Shown here: piece after piece, positions 59,048-64,000 of the stretch
Layout of the letters: every line of letters begins with the position of its first letter
Position numbering within the stretch: position 1 is the stretch's first letter
Origin: Pseudanabaena sp. M53BS1SP1A06MG
GTDB lineage: Bacteria; Cyanobacteriota; Cyanobacteriia; Pseudanabaenales; Pseudanabaenaceae
DNA length: 64,000 nucleotides
Direction: 5' to 3'
Assembly: GCA_020404105.1 (NCBI GenBank)
Contig: JADBWH010000020.1
Coordinates: 1 to 64,000 of the forward strand
Translations under genes and position numbers: made by a program
Notes under the pieces: generated by a model
What the model was told of the DNA's origin: nothing
What the model saw: the letters and a program-made list of their open reading frames with translations, nothing else
The model's database searches: none

Positions 59048-59533
59048 GTGGAATTTAGCTTAGAGCAATTACGTGAACTAGTCACGATTCTAAACAAGAC
59101 CGACATCACCGAACTCACTCTAGAATCAGGTGATTTACGTCTGAGTATCCGCAAAAGTGATACGAAGGTTGCGCCAACTGTAGTGCAAGCCGCTCCTGTT
59201 GCCTCTACCTTGCCATCGGTAGTGGTAGTCGATAATGCACCGATTAGTCCTGTCGCCCATTCAACGATCGCTGATTCGATACCCGCCAAAAAGCTCATCG
59301 AAATCACATCACCAATGGTTGGGACATTTTATCGTTCGCCTGCACCCGATGAGCCTCCATTTGTGGAAATTGGCGATTCGATTAAGAAGGGTGGCACTGT
59401 CTGTATTATTGAGGCAATGAAACTGATGAATGAGATTGAGTCTGATGCTAGTGGCAAAATTGTCGAGATCTTAGTGGATAATGCCCAGCCAGTCGAATAT
59501 GGTCAAGTATTAATGCGGGTTGAACCTAACTAA
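59048..59533 (+). CDS. accB: Biotin carboxyl carrier protein of acetyl-CoA carboxylase
   Basis: A 161-residue protein starting with GTG at 59048, directly after the efp stop. The N-terminal [20 protein letters not shown], then [15 protein letters not shown], is the cyanobacterial BCCP start. A linker rich in A, P and V follows, and the C-terminal biotinyl domain carries [20 protein letters not shown], with K in EAMKLM biotinylated. It acts in the first step of fatty acid synthesis. The GTG start may limit its translation relative to efp. Confidence 0.96.
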   Translation: MEFSLEQLRELVTILNKTDITELTLESGDLRLSIRKSDTKVAPTVVQAAPVASTLPSVVVVDNAPISPVAHSTIADSIPAKKLIEITSPMVGTFYRSPAPDEPPFVEIGDSIKKGGTVCIIEAMKLMNEIESDASGKIVEILVDNAQPVEYGQVLMRVEPN

Positions 59534-59548
59534 ATTCTAATATCCCTG

Positions 59549-59573
59549 AAAGGAGCGCTAAGCGCTCTTTTTT
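59549..59573 (+). terminator. Terminator of efp-accB
   Basis: A GAGCGCT/AGCGCTC hairpin followed by a run of T, 16 bp past the accB stop. Repeat B copy 7 begins right after. Confidence 0.88.
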
Positions 59574-59575
59574 AT

Positions 59576-59679
59576 TAAGTAGCTCAACTTAATTAAAACC
59601 CAAACCAGAATTTTGTTCCGCCCGCTACGCGGGCGGAACAAAATTCTCGATTTTTAGTTTACTTATGTCTAGCTACTTA
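59576..59679. repeat. 104-bp palindromic repeat family B, copy 7
   Basis: Begins TAAGTAGCTCAACTTAATTA immediately after the T run of the accB terminator. Central hairpin GAATTTTGTTCCGCCCGC / GCGGGCGGAACAAAATTC, ending TATGTCTAGCTACTTA. Confidence 0.93.
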
Positions 59680-59805
59680 CTATCACTTTGGGATTGCTTG
59701 GCGATCGCAATAAACACCACTACAGAAAGATTGCGATTGATTGTTAACAATTGTTAAGCTAATAACATAAAATATCAAATAACTTCACACATTAAGGGGA
59801 CAGCA

Positions 59806-60042
59806 ATGGAAACTAAATTTGATTTTAGCGGGCAAAATCTTTTCACTCCTATAGTTTTTCGTGAAGATTTTAATCAGTTTGCCAAATTGAGTGAAACCCA
59901 AGCTTGGTCACTTTTTTTCACTGTTAGCCGCGAAGACAGTGCTTTAGGTTTTAGCAGAGCTGCAGGCAGATTCTGGACTGGTTTAGTAATTGCCACAGTA
60001 ATTGAATCTATACTTGGCGTTGTTTTGTTTCACACTATCTAA
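59806..60042 (+). CDS. Small protein of unknown function with a C-terminal membrane span
   Basis: A 78-residue protein with a ribosome binding site AAGGGG. It has an acidic N-terminal part (REDFNQFAKLSETQAWSLFF) and one C-terminal span, GFSRAAGRFWTGLVIATVIE, then SILGVVLF. The A-G-R-x-x-x-G pattern in that span is faintly like the E..NGR..M.G helix of high-light-inducible chlorophyll-binding proteins, but the conserved asparagine is missing, so this is only a suggestion. Its TAA stop is the last codon before the 150-bp MITE copy 2. Confidence 0.6.
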   Translation: METKFDFSGQNLFTPIVFREDFNQFAKLSETQAWSLFFTVSREDSALGFSRAAGRFWTGLVIATVIESILGVVLFHTI

Positions 60043-60192
60043 CTGATGTTACGTGGAAGTTTCTAAGACCCTCACCCCTAGCCCCTCTCCCATTAAGGGA
60101 GAGGGGAACAAGAAATTAGTCTAGCTCCCCCTCTCCCTTGATAGGAGAGGGGGCAGGGGGGTGAGGGGGATATTTGTTCCACGTAACATCAG
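60043..60192. mobile_element. 150-bp MITE, copy 2
   Basis: CTGATGTTACGTGGA and TCCACGTAACATCAG are exact 15-bp terminal inverted repeats. It is flanked by TATCTAA on both sides (60036-60042 and 60193-60199), a likely 7-bp target duplication that includes the stop codon of the preceding gene. Internally it matches copy 1 at 12771-12920 with only a few differences. Confidence 0.92.
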
Positions 60193-60196
60193 TATC

Positions 60197-60230
60197 TAAG
60201 AGAAAAGGGGATTCATCCCCTTTTCTCTTA
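60197..60230 (-). terminator. Terminator of the cNMP-binding protein gene
   Basis: TAAGAGAAAAGGGG and CCCCTTTTCTCTTA are exact 14-bp arms around ATTCAT, 17 bp past the stop at 60247 on the minus strand. The U run is partial. Confidence 0.75.
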
Positions 60231-60246
60231 GATGGTAAGACTAAAT

Positions 60247-60786
60247 TCAATGCACATTTTTAATCAACCAATTAAGTTTTGCTTCAGATAGCTCTAGGTT
60301 GCTAATCATAGACTGACTAAATTCTGCTAAATGAGTTTCTACACTGCCATCGTCATCATTGCCATATCCTAGGCGCTTGACAGTTCCTCGTAAACGATCT
60401 GAAAGGCAAAGGCAAATTGCTCTATAAAAGCGTGACGCAAAGTTAATATCCTGCTGTAATTTTGCTAAAAGCTGTACTCTAGAAATAGATAGGACAACAC
60501 TTTCTTCTAGCGATCGCACGCTAGCAAGTGGAGGACGAGTATCAATGAAGGAAACTTCTCCGACAACTTCTCCTTCAGCAATTTTAGCCAGTTCCTTGTG
60601 ATCCTGTGATTCGATTGCCACACTAAATGATCCACTCACAACAATATATAGTGAATCGCTCACCTGACCTTCGCGGATTAAGAGTCGATCAGGTGGAATT
60701 ACTTCTTTTTTGCCTTTCTGGGCAAACCATTCAAGGTCGATATTATTAAGCTCACTAAAGAAAAGTAAAATTTTCTTCACTTTCAA
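60247..60786 (-). CDS. Cyclic nucleotide-binding domain protein
   Basis: A 179-residue protein with a single cNMP domain: VIPPDRLLIREGQVSDSLYI, then VVSGSFSVAIES, KIAEGEVVGEVSFIDTRPPL and ASVRSLEESVVLSISRVQLL. The phosphate cassette sequence is GEVSFIDTRPPLASV, close to the canonical G-E-[LMVI]-x..RxAx but with P in place of the arginine-binding region, so ligand binding is uncertain. The C-terminal helix (~125-179) is not a clear helix-turn-helix. No output domain is visible. Confidence 0.86.
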   Translation of the reverse strand: MKVKKILLFFSELNNIDLEWFAQKGKKEVIPPDRLLIREGQVSDSLYIVVSGSFSVAIESQDHKELAKIAEGEVVGEVSFIDTRPPLASVRSLEESVVLSISRVQLLAKLQQDINFASRFYRAICLCLSDRLRGTVKRLGYGNDDDGSVETHLAEFSQSMISNLELSEAKLNWLIKNVH

Positions 60787-61113
60787 CCTCTATAACTGGA
60801 TTACACATAAGTAAACATAATTTTTGCAGATTCTCTTACAGGCTATTCAGGCTTTGAGTAGTATGAAAATATTTTGAAAATTAGTGTTTTGGACTACTTT
60901 TCAAAATATTTTTGGGTTTTAAGTAACCGCAAAGCGCTGCATGAAAACAATAATGCTAATTAAAAAATTTAAAAAACTGTAATTTAAAAATTTTAATTTT
61001 TGATGTAAATATTTGATGTAAACACTTGGTTATTGAGTATCAATCATAACTAAAGTAACAAGCCTTTTAAAAAGCAAAGATGAAAGCCCACCTCTGCTTT
61101 TTGTGATTACAAC
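60787..61113. other. Intergenic region between the cNMP gene and pgi
   Basis: 327 bp. A long imperfect hairpin lies at about 60866-60913 (AAAATATTTTGAAAA...TTTTCAAAATATTTT), flanked by TGAGTAGTATG as at 56121-56131. A weak terminator-like hairpin for pgi is at 61070-61102 (AAAAGCAAAGA...TCTGCTTTT). No gene is supported. Confidence 0.55.
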
Positions 61114-62703
61114 TTATTCAAGAAACATTATTTTTAGAGAACTGGGTTGAGCAAGATCTCCTTCTAACAAAAGTTTACAGTTGGCATGAAGATGACGGGC
61201 AATATGATACAAAGACTCAATGTCGTCTGGAGCACCGATTTTGTTAGCAATCTCATCCAGCGACAGAGATATAGTAGAAGTCTTTAATGCGCTCATCATT
61301 TTCTTTTGTAAATCTAAGATCTTGGCTCCAGCCTTTTTACCTGCCTCAACTCCTGGCTGGTGGTAAGCATTAATATTCACGAGCGACGCATAGAAACTCA
61401 CAGCACGTTCATACAGCGCAATTAATGCACCTATGGTGAGTTCTGAAACGATGGGAATTGTGACTGTAATCGAGTCGCGACCATTTTCGTAAAGGGCACT
61501 CCTTGTCCCTTGAAGGAAACCTAGTAAGTAATCTCCTGTGACCACCCCTTCTTCTACTTCGGGATGTGGTTTTGCTGAATCTTGCAGAACTTCGATAAAA
61601 GTAGCAAAGAAATTTGGAACGCCTTCGCGCAGTTGCTGGACATAGGCATGTTGGTCAGTTGAGCCTTTATTGCCATAAACAGCAATTCCCTGATAAACCA
61701 AATTGTCATTTAGATCTTTTTCTTTACCTAGAGATTCCATGACTAACTGTTGTAAATAGCGACTAAACAGTAAGAGGCGATCTTTATAGGGCAGGATGAC
61801 CATATCTTTTTCGCCTTTGCCGTTGCTAGCAAAGTGCCATGACATCGCGAGTAGTGCTGCAGGATTTTGGCGAAGATTTTCCACACGGGTTGCGGCATCC
61901 ATCAAGTTTGCACCCCGCAACATTTCGCGAATATTAATACCTTGGAGTGCCGCTGGGACTAAGCCGACTGCGGATAGTTCTGAAGTTCTACCACCGATCC
62001 AGTCATACATGGGGAAGGTGTCGAGCCAGCCATTACCGATCGCATATTTTTCTAAGGCACTACCAACACCCGTAATCGCGATCGCTTGTTTTGCAAAATC
62101 TAAACCTGCTTTTTGAAAGGCAAATTCCACTTCTTTCATTCCATTAGCCGCTTCAGGCGTACCACCAGATTTAGAAATAACCAATACAAGGGTGGTGCTG
62201 AGACGATCACCTAATAGATCAAGTACTAGGTCAATGCCATCGGGATCAGAGTTATCAATGAAGCTAATTTTGAGAGGAACATCAGCTTTAGCAAGAGCCT
62301 GAGCGACAAATTGCGGGCCTAAAGCTGATCCCCCGATACCAATCGACAAAATATCTGTAAATTTAGATGCTGTTGGCGGATGAATAGTTCCTGTATGAAC
62401 TTTTTGGGTAAATTCCTCAATCCGATCTAGGGTTTCGGTAATGTCTTTACGCAATTCCTCAGTAGGAGCAATTTCTGGTGCTCTTAACCAATAATGACCA
62501 ACCATGCGTTGTTCATCAGGATTGGCGATCGCACCTGACTCCAAAGCCTTCATATCCGCGAAAGCTTTAACAAACTTAGGTTGGATCTTTGTTACAAAGT
62601 CTAGCGTAAACCTTACCCGACTGATATCCAAGTATATACCTAGCTCTGAATGGTAATACAGCCAGTCTTGGTACCGTTGCCATAGATCCACAGCCGAATT
62701 CAT
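61114..62703 (-). CDS. pgi: Glucose-6-phosphate isomerase
   Basis: A 529-residue enzyme. [20 protein letters not shown] near residues 115-134 binds the sugar phosphate, [20 protein letters not shown] is the SKSG motif, and [20 protein letters not shown] and [17 protein letters not shown] (catalytic E and H) follow. The C-terminal [20 protein letters not shown] carries the lysine of the active site. It interconverts glucose-6-P and fructose-6-P in glycolysis and the oxidative pentose pathway. Confidence 0.97.
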   Translation of the reverse strand: MNSAVDLWQRYQDWLYYHSELGIYLDISRVRFTLDFVTKIQPKFVKAFADMKALESGAIANPDEQRMVGHYWLRAPEIAPTEELRKDITETLDRIEEFTQKVHTGTIHPPTASKFTDILSIGIGGSALGPQFVAQALAKADVPLKISFIDNSDPDGIDLVLDLLGDRLSTTLVLVISKSGGTPEAANGMKEVEFAFQKAGLDFAKQAIAITGVGSALEKYAIGNGWLDTFPMYDWIGGRTSELSAVGLVPAALQGINIREMLRGANLMDAATRVENLRQNPAALLAMSWHFASNGKGEKDMVILPYKDRLLLFSRYLQQLVMESLGKEKDLNDNLVYQGIAVYGNKGSTDQHAYVQQLREGVPNFFATFIEVLQDSAKPHPEVEEGVVTGDYLLGFLQGTRSALYENGRDSITVTIPIVSELTIGALIALYERAVSFYASLVNINAYHQPGVEAGKKAGAKILDLQKKMMSALKTSTISLSLDEIANKIGAPDDIESLYHIARHLHANCKLLLEGDLAQPSSLKIMFLE

Positions 62704-63343
62704 ACGAACCTCACATGCTTAAAACAGACAATGCACAATGCCAATCGTAAGCGATAAATAGCAACCTTGTTTGATCTTCTTCATACAAAAAATAGATGCC
62801 ACATCAACTACATTTTTCAATTTTGGTAGCTTTAGCACTCTCGCTATAACATTTCAAAAAATAATAGGACTATTTTTTGAGCCCAAAAACCTTACTGAGA
62901 TTACCTTGTCAGCAATTCTCATTACAGTTAATTGGTAGTGCTGCAAAGTAATTTTTTTAGTAATTGTGTTGCGGGCGCGAAGCGCCCGCAACACAATTAC
63001 ATTACGTGACTACCCAGTTAATCAAAGATAGCCCAGTGATGTGCCAAGAAAAATCTCCCACCAAGCTATAGTTAGCTAATCAATACATAAAGAAATAGAC
63101 TTTACTCGACTGAAAGACCGAAAAATAGTGATTTACATTACTTTTCCCCCTTCCTAGATACCTAAAGATGGTGATCGCTGTAAATCTACGTTAAGAAGTG
63201 CATCAAACCTTGCTTCATAACACCAGCAAAGTGTTATGGTGATCTCATAGCCAAATCAGCTATTTACCTCAGTGGGGTAACAACAAGATTGCGCGTTTCC
63301 TTTTTTATTAGCTGGTTTGGAGGTTAAAAGCGAGGTCATTGAG
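62704..63343. other. Intergenic region upstream of pgi and hpf
   Basis: 640 bp between divergent genes. It contains repeat family A copy 3 and, towards the right, a long leader of hpf/lrtA from about 63200. lrtA is known in other cyanobacteria for a long 5' leader that affects light-dependent mRNA stability, but I cannot prove this here. No other gene is supported. Confidence 0.5.
62934..63015. repeat. 82-bp palindromic repeat family A, copy 3
   Basis: Starts GGTAGTGCTGCAAAGTAATT, carries the GTGTTGCGGGCGC / GCGCCCGCAACAC hairpin around GAA, and ends ACGTGACTACC. The first 40 bases equal copy 1. Confidence 0.92.
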
Positions 63344-63922
63344 ATGAAACTTGTAATTCAAGGCAAGAATATTGAAGTCACTGAAGCTATCCGCGAGTAT
63401 GTCGAGCAAAAAATTGACAAAGCGGTTAGCCATTTCCAATCGTTAACCACGGAGGTAGATGTGCATCTATCTGTGGCTCGTAATCCTCGCATTGCGTCAA
63501 GTCAATCTGCGGAAGTCACAGTCTATGCCAATGGATCCGTAATCCGTGCCGAGGAAAAGACTGAGAATTTGTATGCCAGTATTGACCTAGTTGCTGACAA
63601 GATTTCACGCAAGTTGCGGAAATTTAAGGAACGCAAGACTGATCGCGCTGCTGCAAAGACTAGTGTTGCCGTTGTTGAGCAACCTCCTGTACCACTTCCC
63701 AATGGTAATCGTGTGGTTGAACTTCCCAATCAAGTTGTGCGAAATAAGTACTTCACAATGCCTGCGATGTCAGTGGATGAAGCTTTGGAACATTTGGAGT
63801 TGATCGATCATGATTTTTATGTTTTTCGCAATGCAGAGACAGGGGATATCAACGTTGTGTATGAACGCAATCATGGTGGCTATGGTGTAATTCAACCCCA
63901 TGATGTCAATAGGAAACATTAA
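63344..63922 (+). CDS. hpf: Ribosome hibernation promoting factor (long form, LrtA)
   Basis: 192 residues from the ATG at 63344 ([20 protein letters not shown]). The frame is open to a TTG at 63317, which is unlikely as a start. The N-terminal S30AE domain (~1-100) has [20 protein letters not shown]-like ([10 protein letters not shown]) and [20 protein letters not shown], then [20 protein letters not shown]. The C-terminal domain (~135-192) has [20 protein letters not shown], then [20 protein letters not shown], which dimerises 70S ribosomes into 100S. In cyanobacteria it is the light-repressed LrtA. Confidence 0.96.
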   Translation: MKLVIQGKNIEVTEAIREYVEQKIDKAVSHFQSLTTEVDVHLSVARNPRIASSQSAEVTVYANGSVIRAEEKTENLYASIDLVADKISRKLRKFKERKTDRAAAKTSVAVVEQPPVPLPNGNRVVELPNQVVRNKYFTMPAMSVDEALEHLELIDHDFYVFRNAETGDINVVYERNHGGYGVIQPHDVNRKH

Positions 63923-64000
63923 CATCTCATAGGGCTTGCTCAAACCAAACGAATTTATTAGGTTAGATGGAGTTGTAACGCGGGCAAAGCCCAAACAACA

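Noticed and set aside
1-64000. tRNA genes
   Set aside because: No segment with a T-loop GTTCGANNC flanked by a matching acceptor stem was noticed on either strand; a dedicated search might still find one.

Overview
The window is cyanobacterial chromosome. The HIP1 octamer GCGATCGC recurs throughout. Markers present are a form I rubisco operon with rbcX (rbcL-rbcX-rbcS), ycf3, psbY, a Psb28-family gene, a biliverdin reductase, an LrtA-type ribosome hibernation factor and a bidirectional NAD-linked Hox [NiFe] hydrogenase. Moderate to low GC, very repeat-rich intergenic DNA and protein similarities recalled from memory suggest a filamentous Pseudanabaena-like lineage. That genus guess is inference and was not tested. 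I found no tRNA, rRNA or CRISPR array.

Region 1 (1-5150) is an accessory island read almost wholly on the minus strand. It holds three intact toxin-antitoxin cassettes (BrnT/BrnA, MazF-type, YoeB/Phd), a GIY-YIG-like protein overlapping a DUF6884-like protein, orphan HicB and BrnA-like antitoxins, a DUF433 gene with an internal stop, and VapB/VapC. A decayed second vapC copy and a recombinase-like C-terminus lie at the left edge. The first cassettes are separated by clusters of HIP1-based repeats about 30 bp long.

Region 2 (5177-34116) is mostly core metabolism: the rubisco operon with a perfect 17-bp intercistronic hairpin, a sodium-dependent transporter, thiD, a kinase-FGE fusion, citrate synthase, psbY, uppP, rplU-rpmA, a response regulator, gatC, ycf3, an ABC-2 permease, an RRM protein, secD-secF, an M20 peptidase, a small glycosyltransferase/methyltransferase cluster, an APH-like kinase and sulfate adenylyltransferase.

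Region 3 (34246-42116) is the hydrogenase locus: hypE, a DUF4327-like gene, a phosphoribosyltransferase, and minus-strand hoxE-hoxF-psb28-hoxU-hoxY-hoxH. A Psb28-like photosystem II assembly gene lies inside the hox gene string.

Region 4 (42117-64000) holds pfkA, nadD overlapping an NrtR-like regulator, thrB, bvdR, a two-gene AAA ATPase (DUF3696-like) plus PIN-like nuclease module, a WD40 protein, a CofE-like ligase, trpA, a GHKL/STAS-like switch pair, an AbiTii-like protein, a CobW GTPase, trxA, efp-accB, a cNMP-binding protein, pgi and hpf/lrtA.

Several intergenic repeat families run through regions 2-4: a 104-bp palindromic element in seven copies (two supply the stop codons of genes), an 82-bp palindrome in three copies, a 150-bp MITE in two copies (one truncating an oxygenase gene), elements with TAGGACTTAC ends, and an element with TATAGCARTCCT ends, one copy of which carries a nested 104-bp element. 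The best candidates for undescribed biology are the repeat-punctuated toxin-antitoxin array, the DUF6884/GIY-YIG pair, the AAA/PIN pair and the psb28 gene within hox.
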